Assembly (NCBI GenBank): GCA_031267005.1
Contig: JAIRZX010000040.1
Span: forward strand, 1-7,680
Source: Deltaproteobacteria bacterium
GTDB taxonomy: Bacteria; Desulfobacterota; Desulfarculia; Adiutricales; Adiutricaceae
Length of the DNA: 7,680 nucleotides
Direction: 5' to 3'
Below the pieces are notes generated by a model. That model was not told where the DNA came from, searched no databases, and was given only the letters and a program-made list of their open reading frames with translations. Made by a program: the position numbers and the translations under genes. Positions 1 to 5,178 of the stretch are shown piece after piece. How positions within the stretch are numbered: the first letter of the stretch is position 1; each line of letters opens with the position of its first letter.

Positions 1-26
1 TGCTCCCTAAGAAGGACTAGAGAAGG

Positions 27-62
27 TTGCAAACTGCTCTACACCAGTTTCTAGCAATTTTT
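27..62 (+). terminator. Probable intrinsic terminator of an upstream gene
   Basis: TTGC AAACTG at 27-36 pairs with CAGTTT at 45-50 and, after a CTA bulge, GCAA at 54-57. The loop is 8 nt. A run of five T (58-62) follows directly. This has the layout of a Rho-independent terminator for a gene entering from the left edge, although the bulge weakens the stem. Confidence 0.4.
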
Positions 63-89
63 ATACCATCTTGTTAACGCAATTTTAAT

Positions 90-136
90 GCCAACGGCGG
101 GGGCCGGGAGGGGGTGCCCCCGGCCCCGCCGCTGGC
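90..136. repeat. Long GC-rich hairpin
   Basis: The left arm starting GCCAACGGCGGGG at 90 is matched by a right arm ending CCCCGCCGCTGGC at 136. The arms are nearly perfectly complementary, with one A/G mismatch and a one-base slip, around a G-rich centre at 106-115. There is no T tract, so it is not a classical terminator. It resembles extragenic palindromic repeats, but I see no second copy in the window. Confidence 0.6.
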
Positions 137-164
137 AAGTTGGCATGCTGGCATGCTGGCACAT
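133..164. repeat. Four TGGCA repeats with 8-bp period
   Basis: TGGCA begins at 133, 141, 149 and 157, each followed by three bases (AGT, TGC, TGC, CAT), so the middle units are identical TGGCATGC octamers. The complementary TGCCA lies at 89-93 on the other side of the hairpin. The exact 8-bp spacing is not one helical turn, so this may be a slippage microrepeat rather than an operator array. Confidence 0.6.
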
Positions 165-411
165 GACATTTTGATTGTGGATAAAAGCCGGACATTTCGA
201 TTGCGCGGTGACAAGCGCCACCCCTCCATAGAAATCTGGGAACCTCACAATGGGGGGGATGCCTTGGGCAAGGGGCTGATTTCACACAAAAGGGCCCGTT
301 TGTTAAACTTGGGCCGGAAGCCATGCCCCTTACATCAGGTGCCAAAGGCCGATGAAACAGCCCGGCGGGCCGGCCACTCTCTGACCAGATTACCGGAAAA
401 GGAGCGTCCAG

Positions 412-1074
412 ATGCCTCGGCCTGCGCCCTCGCGGCTTTCCCGATCTCCAGTCACCATGACTGTAACTTTGGTACTCGCAAGCGCCTTCGCGGCGGCCTG
501 CTCGGCCTCGCCCAGCGGTAAATACGCCGGGTGGACGGACAGGACGACCGATCCAGTGCCAGGGGCAGCATCCCCGGCCGCCTTCAAGGTCCCCCAAGGG
601 TTCAAGCCTTCCTCGCAGACGTGGGAGGACGGCGGCATGCATTTCACTAAGCCCGGCGACGGCTCGCCCGGCGTGTTTTTCCTAAACGTCAGCGTCAAGA
701 CTGAACGCGACGATCCCTCCTTCTCCCACGAGGGGCTGGCCAAGCTCAGGGGCCCCGACGGCGGCTGGGCCGAAGGGGCGCTCGAGGAATTCTGGGGGGG
801 AGCCTTCTCGGACAGCAACATAGCGGGCGAGGCCTTTTCGCACGCGGGCCGGCCGGCGGGGCAGACGTCTCTGAGGGTCTTCGCGTCAGGCTCGAGCACT
901 TGCACGGAGATGCGCCTGGTGCTCTACGGAGACGCGGTAATCCAGATGCTGTGCCAGGATCGGCCGGGTGACGGGCCTGACAAGGACGCTAATCACGAAA
1001 GCGCCCTCAGGGAGGTATGCGAGCCGTTTTTCGACAGCCTCTCCTTCGGAGGGCGAAGCCTTCCGAAGTCATGA
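412..1074 (+). CDS. Putative lipoprotein, tandem paralogue 1
   Basis: This encodes 220 aa of unknown function. The start is fixed by AAAAGGAG ending 7 nt before ATG, a context repeated at the downstream paralogue. Residues 14-30 form a hydrophobic signal segment ending AFAAAC, a plausible though not ideal lipobox with Cys30 as the lipidated residue. An internal Met16 could be an alternative start with a more usual signal-peptide length. The mature part is Gly/Pro/Asp-rich with no membrane segment. Three cysteines (164, 181, 203) could form disulfides in the periplasm. The next gene shares blocks such as YAGWTD, FKVP.GF, TERDDPSF and PDGGWAEGAL.EFWGG, so the pair is a tandem duplication. I recognise no family. 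Export to the envelope as a lipoprotein is inferred only from the N-terminus. Confidence 0.75.
   Translation: MPRPAPSRLSRSPVTMTVTLVLASAFAAACSASPSGKYAGWTDRTTDPVPGAASPAAFKVPQGFKPSSQTWEDGGMHFTKPGDGSPGVFFLNVSVKTERDDPSFSHEGLAKLRGPDGGWAEGALEEFWGGAFSDSNIAGEAFSHAGRPAGQTSLRVFASGSSTCTEMRLVLYGDAVIQMLCQDRPGDGPDKDANHESALREVCEPFFDSLSFGGRSLPKS
1044..1068 (+). repeat. Hairpin at the 3' end of lipoprotein gene 1
   Basis: CTTCGGAGGGC at 1044-1054 pairs with GCCTTCCGAAG at 1058-1068 over 11 bp, with one G-U pair and a GAA loop. It lies inside the last codons, just before the TGA. No U tract follows, so termination would be inefficient. It may stabilise the mRNA 3' end. A hairpin of different sequence lies at the matching place in paralogue 2. 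Confidence 0.5.
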
Positions 1075-1533
1075 AGGGGCGCGCGCGACAATTTATTCAG
1101 AGCGTTCCAAGCATAGCGGCAGTCTTGAAACTTTTCAGGCCCCGAGCTCGCGGGGAAGCGCCTCGGTAAGCGCTTCCGGGGCATGTCCGGCGCGGCGTGG
1201 CCCGGCGGCGGCCGCAAGCGCGGCGGGGAGTCCAGCGTCTGGTCGACGGGGCGGGGGAGGCTCACGGGAGCAGACGCCGACGTCTGGAATGGCGGAAGCG
1301 GTCCGGGGATCCTCCGGGAACTGCCTGATGGCCGGCGGGACGGCTCCGGGCCGCTGTCGCGGCCCCCGGCAAGCCGCCGAAGGCCGCCCCGAGCCGCTTC
1401 AGCTCCCCGCCCCGGAGGATCGCCCACGCCGCGGCCGGAGTGCCGCACCGGCGGGAAGGACGGCCGCCCGGACGTGAGATCGCCTTCCTCTCGGCCCCGC
1501 ATTCATCCCCCCACCCCGAAAAGGAGCGACCTT
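1075..1533. other. GC-rich spacer between the two lipoprotein paralogues
   Basis: No supported gene. Long open frames exist on both strands, as expected from the very high GC of 1180-1500. None has a Shine-Dalgarno site or a product I recognise, and the plus-strand frame starting at 1183 only runs into the lipoprotein that properly begins at 1534. A small inverted repeat lies at 1154-1177 (GGAAGCGC, 8-nt loop, GCGCTTCC). I looked for a third lipoprotein copy and for an IS-type transposase fragment and found nothing convincing. The spacing suggests that paralogue 2 has its own promoter, but I cannot point to one. Confidence 0.5.
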
Positions 1534-2217
1534 ATGCCTCGGCCGACTCCCTGGCGGACTTCCCGATCTCCATTATCCCATGCACTCGCCTTCGCCTTCG
1601 CGCTCGCCGCCGCCCTCGCGGCTGCCTGTTCTGCCCCGCCAGCCCCGCCAAGCGGTCCCTACGCCGGGTGGACGGACCAAACGACCGATCCGGTACCCTG
1701 GGCAGGATCGCCGGCCGCCTTCAAGGTCCCCCGAGGCTTCGAGCCTTCCGCCCAGACGGGGAATGGCGGCGGCAAGCATTTCGCTAAGCCCGGCAACGGA
1801 TCGCCAGGCGCGTTCTCCCTCGGCGTCTTCGTCATGACGGAACGCGACGATCCATCTTTCACCCGCGGGGGGCTGGCCAAGCTCCGGTGCCCCGACGGCG
1901 GCTGGGCCGAGGGGGCGCTCGACGAATTCTGGGGCGGAACCTTCTCGAACAGCTGCAAAGCGAGCCGGACCTTCTCCTTCGCGGGCCAGCCGGCCGGCCA
2001 GACGTCCATGACGGCTTTCGCGTCAGGCGAGATCACCCGACATAGAGATGCGCCTGGTGCTCTGCGGCGACGCGGTGATACAGATGCAGTGCCGGGACCT
2101 GCCGGGGGATGGGCACGAGAAGGAGGGGAATCACGAAAGAGCAATCAGGGAGGTCTGCGAGCCCTTTTCGACAGCCTCGCTTTCGGAAGCCGACTCTTTT
2201 CGAAAGCGCGAAACTGA
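1534..2217 (+). CDS. Putative lipoprotein, tandem paralogue 2, with an internally frameshifted segment
   Basis: This is 227 aa from the ATG at 1534, chosen because AAAAGGAGCG plus the first codons (MPRP) repeat the start of paralogue 1. The frame is open much further upstream, but that extension has no homology. Residues 13-32 form a signal segment ending LAAAC, so Cys32 is the likely lipid-anchored residue. Residues 42-165 align well with paralogue 1. Then a +1 insertion near 2029-2045 shifts the frame, and a missing T in the T run near 2166-2170 (four T against five) restores it. The roughly 45 residues between are therefore unrelated to the paralogue. In the other frame the lost conserved segment is plain, with MRLVLCGDAVIQM and REVCEPF. 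Either the protein tolerates a replaced C-terminal block, it is a pseudogene, or the indels are sequence errors. Function is unknown. Confidence 0.65.
   Translation: MPRPTPWRTSRSPLSHALAFAFALAAALAAACSAPPAPPSGPYAGWTDQTTDPVPWAGSPAAFKVPRGFEPSAQTGNGGGKHFAKPGNGSPGAFSLGVFVMTERDDPSFTRGGLAKLRCPDGGWAEGALDEFWGGTFSNSCKASRTFSFAGQPAGQTSMTAFASGEITRHRDAPGALRRRGDTDAVPGPAGGWAREGGESRKSNQGGLRALFDSLAFGSRLFSKARN
2178..2208 (+). repeat. Hairpin at the 3' end of lipoprotein gene 2
   Basis: CGCTTTCG at 2178-2185 pairs perfectly with CGAAAGCG at 2201-2208 across a 15-nt loop that contains TTTT. It sits in the last codons, as in paralogue 1, but with different paired bases. It is weak as a terminator because no U tract follows. 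Confidence 0.4.
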
Positions 2218-2880
2218 GGCGTCTCTGGCCGGCCTTAACCCTAGTGGCCGTACCCTCAACCTTTGACTTTGAAGGTAGCACGCCGAGCCTCCCCCAGAGC
2301 CTCGCGGCCTGTCCGTTAGCTCTGTCTCAGTCGCTCGGCTTCCCGGACTTTTCAGTTTCGATTGGTGCCTGTCGAAGCGCCGGGCCCTGCGACGCTCTGA
2401 CGGACCGGCCCTTTACGCCATCGTTGCGGGCGGATCCGTCTTTGCCTTCAGGGTCCGTGAAATCCTCGGGCGTTCCGACAGGGAGGGAAGGGGGCGGTCG
2501 GAGGCAGCGGGCCCCTCCTCCGTGAGGTTCTCCGGGGTAAACGCGAACCGGATGTCTGCCCTTGCCGAACTCGGCAGCCATCATCTTAACGCATGGTGCC
2601 AGCCAGGCTCCGGTCCCCGACGGTGCCCGGACGAGGCAGCTATCGCGGAATTCCGGGCCGTGATCCTTTTTGTCGTGCATGCTTGCCCCTGTAGAAGTCG
2701 CCGCAACTGCCTTCTGACCTTTCTTTTGTTATTGAGCCAGTGTCCGGTCTTTCCTGCATGGCGTCTTCCAGTCAGGGCCCGTTGAAGGGTTTTCAGCTCC
2801 TTAAGGCCCGTCCGGCTCCTTAAGGGCTATTCCCTCCTTTCTTGGGGAACAGGGGGCTTTCGTACGAGGGGCCTTCCATG
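2218..2880. other. 663-bp region with no recognised gene
   Basis: Open frames exist on both strands (for example 2327-2680 minus and 2522-2785 plus), but none has a good ribosome-binding site, a signal or domain, or codon use like the solid genes. Visible structure is limited. There is an imperfect hairpin TGCCG/CGGCA near 2560-2575, and GGTTC/GAACC arms between about 2525 and 2550. The 11-bp sequence GCTCCTTAAGG occurs twice (2796-2806 and 2815-2825), each containing the palindrome CCTTAAGG. I considered tmRNA, RNase P, SRP and common riboswitches and saw none of their hallmarks. The right end holds the promoter of the tRNA gene. Confidence 0.5.
2796..2825. repeat. Duplicated palindrome GCTCCTTAAGG
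   Basis: Two 11-bp direct copies lie 19 bp apart. Because CCTTAAGG is self-complementary, the two copies can also pair with each other to make an 8-bp stem with an 11-nt loop. The position upstream of the tRNA promoter could suit a regulatory site or a termination structure, but there is no U run. Confidence 0.5.
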
Positions 2881-2887
2881 GTATACT
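2858..2887 (+). promoter_or_regulatory. Probable sigma-70 promoter of tRNA-Ser
   Basis: TATACT at 2882-2887 is a good -10 element about 37 bp upstream of the tRNA 5' end. The best -35 at a usable distance is TTTCGT (2858-2863, 18-bp spacer), which is poor. The -10 overlaps a TGGTATAC sequence (2879-2886) that occurs three more times beyond the tRNA. A short inverted repeat (CGGGT/ACCCG, about 2903-2919) lies in the leader. Confidence 0.45.
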
Positions 2888-2923
2888 AGTGGTTACTGCG
2901 GGCGGGTTCCAGCCACCCGATAG

Positions 2924-3014
2924 GGAGAGATGCCGGAGTGGTCGAACGGGGGCGACTCGAAATCGTCTAAAGCCTAATAAGCTTTCAAGGGTTCGAATCC
3001 CTTTCTCTCCGCCA
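2924..3014 (+). tRNA. serU-type: tRNA-Ser (anticodon CGA)
   Basis: This is a 91-nt class II tRNA that decodes UCG. The acceptor stem is GGAGAGA (2924-2930) with TCTCTCC (3004-3010). G3011 is the discriminator base and CCA is encoded at 3012-3014. The D arm contains GGAGTGGTCGAA. The anticodon stem GGCGA/TCGTC encloses the loop CTCGAAA, giving anticodon CGA. The long variable arm AAAGC/GCTTT marks a serine tRNA. The T arm is AAGGG TTCGAAT CCCTT. All stems pair and it looks functional. Its 3' end is followed directly by an integrase region, the classic arrangement for a site-specifically integrated element. The isoacceptor name is tentative. Confidence 0.95.
2987..3014 (+). other. Probable attachment site (attL or attR) in the tRNA-Ser 3' end
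   Basis: P4-type tyrosine integrases usually recombine at the T arm and acceptor 3' half of a tRNA gene and leave an intact tRNA at one end. Here the T arm through CCA is immediately followed by integrase-related sequence on the same strand. No second copy of the T-arm sequence AAGGGTTCGAATCCC is present in the window, so the opposite junction must lie beyond 7680 or be lost. The position is inferred from family behaviour; core limits cannot be defined from one end. Confidence 0.45.
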
Positions 3015-3027
3015 TTTTTATTTTACG

Positions 3028-3071
3028 GGAAGCCCCGAGGCTTCCGGGAAGCTCTGAAATATGCTTCCCGG
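3028..3071. repeat. Two adjacent hairpins after the tRNA
   Basis: GGAAGCC/GGCTTCC (3028-3034, 3039-3045) has a CCGA tetraloop. It is overlapped by the perfect 9-bp arms CCGGGAAGC (3044-3052) and GCTTCCCGG (3063-3071) around a 10-nt AT-rich loop. Both contain a GGGAAGC-like core. They could end the tRNA transcript, with a T-rich stretch (TTTTTATTTT) at 3016-3024 before the first stem. They could alternatively be recombinase or accessory-protein sites next to att. Downstream, CTTTCGG, CTTTTCGG and CTTTTTCGG follow each other in 3075-3102. Confidence 0.5.
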
Positions 3072-3137
3072 CAAGCTTTCGGGGCTTTTCGGCTTTTTCG
3101 GGACGGCACGGGGCCCGGGTATGTTTCCGCGGACAAG

Positions 3138-3186
3138 TGGTATACAAAATGGTATACCGGTCTCCGGAGGCCAGAATGGTATACCA
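3138..3186. promoter_or_regulatory. Three TGGTATAC palindromic sites overlapping candidate start codons
   Basis: TGGTATAC occurs at 3138-3145, 3150-3157 and 3177-3184. The last is extended to the full palindrome TGGTATACCA (3177-3186). A fourth copy lies at 2879-2886, on the other side of the tRNA and overlapping its -10 element. Each of the three lies on a possible GTG or ATG start in the same frame, so the reading frame would begin MVYK-MVY. The palindrome resembles operators of GntR-type repressors and could equally be recombinase or excisionase binding sites. Function is inferred. Confidence 0.55.
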
Positions 3187-3430
3187 CCTTACGGAACGCC
3201 TTGTCAGGTCCCTGGAGCCGGGGCAGAAGCCGTATATATCTTATGACGGCAGCGGGCTTTATCTCAAAGTCACTCCGCGGGGCTCCAAGCTGTGGAGGGT
3301 GAAGTTTGCGCACCTGGGCAAGGGGCATCTGAAAAGCCTTGGGGAATGGCCGGGCGTGTCTCTTCGCCAGGCCAGGGAGCTGGCCGAAAGCGGTTTTTCT
3401 TTTCCGAAGGCTGCCGGGGGGAAACGTTGA
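3176..3430 (+). pseudogene. Stand-alone integrase Arm-DNA-binding (DUF4102) domain, probable integrase remnant
   Basis: This is 84 aa from the ATG at 3176, chosen for the Shine-Dalgarno GGAGG (3166-3170) 5 nt upstream. In-frame starts at 3137 (GTG) and 3149 (ATG) lie in the TGGTATAC repeats. Residues 4-68 match the N-terminal arm-type-site binding domain of P4/lambdoid integrases: a PGQKPY turn, YDGSGLYLKVTPRGSKLWR strands, then LGEWPGVSLRQARELAE. After that the family pattern ends in about 13 unrelated residues and a stop. Core-binding and catalytic domains are absent, and I find no continuation in other frames. It differs enough from the next integrase to be a separate lineage, so serial integration at the same tRNA is likely. 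A small expressed DNA-binding protein competing for arm sites is possible but unproven. Confidence 0.6.
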
Positions 3431-3456
3431 CATCCGAACGCACGAGCGGTTTAAAT
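3427..3456 (+). promoter_or_regulatory. Sigma-70 promoter of the integrase
   Basis: TTGACA at 3427-3432 is a perfect -35 hexamer. TTAAAT at 3451-3456 follows after 18 bp as a -10 with four of six consensus bases. It ends about 30 bp before the integrase ATG. The -35 overlaps the TGA of the preceding remnant. The promoter looks intact although the gene is broken. Confidence 0.6.
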
Positions 3457-3485
3457 AGCGGCATAAGTTCAAAGGAGGGACGCTT

Positions 3486-4641
3486 ATGCTGTCCGATGCC
3501 TAAATACGCGCCTGCAAGGCGGGTCTGAAGCCGATCAAGCTGTATGACGGAATGGGACTGGGCCTTTACCTTGAAGTCTACCCTACCGGGAGGAAGTCCT
3601 GGCGGGTCCAGTACGTCTTCAACAGAAAAAGGACGCAGAAGGCGGTCGGCATATACCCGGAGGCCGGGCTGAAGGAAGCCAAGGAAAGGGCGGCCGCTTT
3701 CAAGAAAAGCGTCCGCAACGGGGAACGTCACAGCCTGTCCGGAGGGGACACCTTCAAGGGGGTGGCGGAGGAGTGGACGGGCAAGTTCATGCCGACGGTC
3801 ACGCCGAAGGAGGCGGCGCGGATGGATAGCGTCCTGGAGCGGTTCTGCTATCCGGCGATCGGGGACAGGCAGATTAACGAGATAACCCCGAGCGCCGTGC
3901 TTAACCAGGTGCTGAGGCCGATCGAGTCCGCCGAGAAGCTTGAGACCGCGAGGCGGGTCAGCGGCCTCCTGAGCCAGCTATTCCGCTTCGCCGTTGCCAG
4001 CGGCAGGGCGGAGCGGGACGTGACGAGGGACTTGGCTGGGGCCCTGCGGCCGCCCAAGGTCAGGCACAGGGCCACCATGTTGGAGCCGGCGTCCACAAAG
4101 CGGCTCCTGACCGCATATCGTCCTACAGCGGCTCCCCGCAGTGGTTTTCGCCCTCAAGATCCTCCCCTACGTCTTCGTGAGGCCGGGAGAGTTCAGGCAC
4201 GCGGAATGGGACGAGATCGACCTGGAGGGCGCGACCTGGAGGATCCCCGCCCCCAAATTGAAGATGCGCACGGCGCACATCGTGCCCCTGGCGACCCAGG
4301 TGGCGTCGCTGATGGCGGATCTGCGCGCGTTCACCGGGGGCGGGCGCTACCTCTTCCCCGGCGCCAGGACCAAGGACAAGCCTATCTCGGACATGGCCAG
4401 CAACGCGGCGCTCCGCTACATGGGCTTCGGCGGCGGCGAGATATGCGGCCACGGCTTCAGGGCCATGGCGTCCACCCTGCTCAACGAGAAGGGTTACAGC
4501 CCTGACTGGATCGAGCGCCAGCTCGCGAACTGCGAGAGGAACGGCGTCCGGGCGGCGTACAACCACGCGGAACATCTGCCCGAACGCCGGAGGATGATGC
4601 AGGAGTGGGCGGACTTTCTCGACTCAATCAGGCTCGGATAG
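3486..4641 (+). pseudogene. int: P4-type tyrosine integrase, disrupted
   Basis: The intact protein would be a 385-aa site-specific recombinase inserting the element at tRNA-Ser. ATG 3486 follows AAAGGAGG (3471-3478) by 7 nt and starts MLSDA, the usual opening of this family. Codon 6 is TAA (3501-3503) and IRACKAGLKPIKLYDG continues in frame, so the stop probably replaced a Lys codon. The Arm domain runs to about 3720 and the core-binding domain to about 4090. One base is missing near 4116 and another near 4140: SSYSGSPQ and then VVFALKILPYVFVRPGE lie in successive frames. Catalytic elements remain: Arg of VRPGE, a Lys in KLKM, HGFR, and the Tyr of AAYN 10 residues after QLAN. The last is normally QLAH, so the second conserved His is Asn. 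With both bases restored, the length suits the family. Restarting at ATG 3552 would not cure the frameshifts. Confidence 0.9.
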
Positions 4642-4764
4642 CGCCTCCTTGATGTTTCTGGCGCTCCGCGCGGGCTGACCCGTCCTGATGGGACCAGCCT
4701 TGCGGTCCTCGACCCATTGCGGGATGGCGTCAAAAGACCACACCACGCACCTCGGCCCAATCAT
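4624..4764 (-). pseudogene. AlpA-family (excisionase-like) C-terminal remnant
   Basis: This 46-aa frame on the minus strand reads MIGPRCVVWSFDAIPQWVED and ends ALSEPD. IGPR.V.W....I..WVE.R corresponds to the C-terminal half of AlpA/MerR-like excisionases, whose family pattern is roughly GPRAV.W...E...WI. The N-terminal helix-turn-helix half is missing. In the neighbouring frame just upstream, GGQLP resembles the segment that normally precedes GPR, so a frameshift near the seven-C run (4775-4781) may have split the gene, but a stop precedes it. The ATG has no clear Shine-Dalgarno site. It converges on the integrase and overlaps its last 18 bases. Location beside int supports an excision-control role for the ancestor. 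The match is from memory and needs a profile search. Confidence 0.5.
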
Positions 4765-4817
4765 GCGGAAGTTGCCCCCCCACGTTCATCTAGCGCAATA
4801 CCCCCGAAAGGACCCCT

Positions 4818-5141
4818 ATGCCCCACACTATCCGGTGCCCGGTTTGCAGACGCCAGCTGTCCTTCTTGGCCACCTCCTGCCCGCAGTGCGCCCGTCCCAT
4901 AACCCGTGCTACAATTGCCGAAGAGGCCGGGGGCGACAGCGAAGTCTTGTCCCTGAGAAAAAAGACCGAAGACGCGGCGTTTCGGGACAAGAAAATCGGC
5001 CAGAGCTACAAGCTCGCGTCAAGCATCTGCGACAAGGGGGGCGCGGGCTCCTTCCTGGTGGACTTGTTCCAGAACGACCAAAACAGCCTTGTTGCCTGTT
5101 TAATTAGGAGTAGCCGCTTTCGTTTTGTCCGCGCTTTTTAA
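4818..5141 (+). CDS. Zinc-ribbon protein, cassette copy A
   Basis: This encodes 107 aa. AAAGGA (4807-4812) lies 5 nt before the ATG. Residues 7-24 carry CPVC and CPQC separated by 10 residues, a four-cysteine zinc-ribbon knuckle. A charged linker (about 30-62) follows, then SICDKGGAGSFLVDLFQND, which aligns with a membrane segment in copy B but is too polar here to be a confident helix. The last 15 residues (RSSRFRFVRAF) are basic and aromatic and unlike copy B. Small proteins with an N-terminal double-CxxC ribbon and hydrophobic C-terminus are common in bacteria and mostly uncharacterised. It is followed 37 bp later by a small membrane protein gene and probably forms an operon with it. The role is unknown; nothing in it suggests a standard phage structural protein. 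Confidence 0.8.
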   Translation: MPHTIRCPVCRRQLSFLATSCPQCARPITRATIAEEAGGDSEVLSLRKKTEDAAFRDKKIGQSYKLASSICDKGGAGSFLVDLFQNDQNSLVACLIRSSRFRFVRAF

Positions 5142-5178
5142 CCTCCGCGCGACGGATTGACCCGGCAAGGAGACAATC

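Larger units (their letters stand above)
1..411. other. Non-coding region upstream of the first lipoprotein gene
   Basis: I see no convincing gene here. The first 90 bases are noticeably more AT-rich than the rest of the window and hold a terminator-like hairpin, followed by a very GC-rich hairpin and a short periodic TGGCA repeat, listed separately. From about 165 to 395 I find only short open frames without ribosome-binding sites, and no clear promoter. A partial inverted repeat (GCGC at 205-208 with GCGC near 217-220) is too small to interpret. The stretch ends in the Shine-Dalgarno site of the gene at 412. Confidence 0.6.

Noticed and set aside
133..164. CRISPR-like array
   Set aside because: The unit is only 8 bp with 3-bp variable parts and no spacers of usual length.
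390..905. Minus-strand open frames across the first lipoprotein gene, and similar ones at 1659-2144
   Set aside because: They are antisense shadows of the two paralogous genes, with no ribosome-binding site or recognisable product.
1250..1370. Faint resemblance to an IS5-type transposase N-terminus (DVWNG, ILR.LP)
   Set aside because: Only a few scattered residues match, no inverted terminal repeats are visible and GC-rich DNA gives such matches by chance.
1183..1533. N-terminal extension of lipoprotein 2 in the open plus-strand frame
   Set aside because: It has no homology to paralogue 1, no ribosome-binding site at 1183 and low-complexity Arg/Pro/Gly translation. The duplicated AAAAGGAGCG-ATG at 1534 gives the start.
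2254..2290. Possible tRNA-like stem around GACTTTGAAGG
   Set aside because: The anticodon-like loop would have 8 nt and no acceptor, D or T arm can be built around it.
2327..2680. Minus-strand 117-aa open frame (and plus-strand 2522-2785)
   Set aside because: No Shine-Dalgarno site, no recognisable motif, and the two overlap each other on opposite strands. I cannot support either as a gene.
3552..4505. A 317-aa integrase as annotated from ATG 3552
   Set aside because: After about 4115 this frame departs from integrase sequence into Arg-rich out-of-frame translation. The true C-terminus lies in another frame, ending at 4641.
4123..4575. Minus-strand 150-aa open frame within the integrase
   Set aside because: It is the complement of clearly coding integrase C-terminal sequence.
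4688..5107. Plus-strand 139-aa open frame overlapping the copy-A zinc-ribbon gene
   Set aside because: The frame at 4818 has the ribosome-binding site, the CxxC motifs and a paralogue. This one has none.
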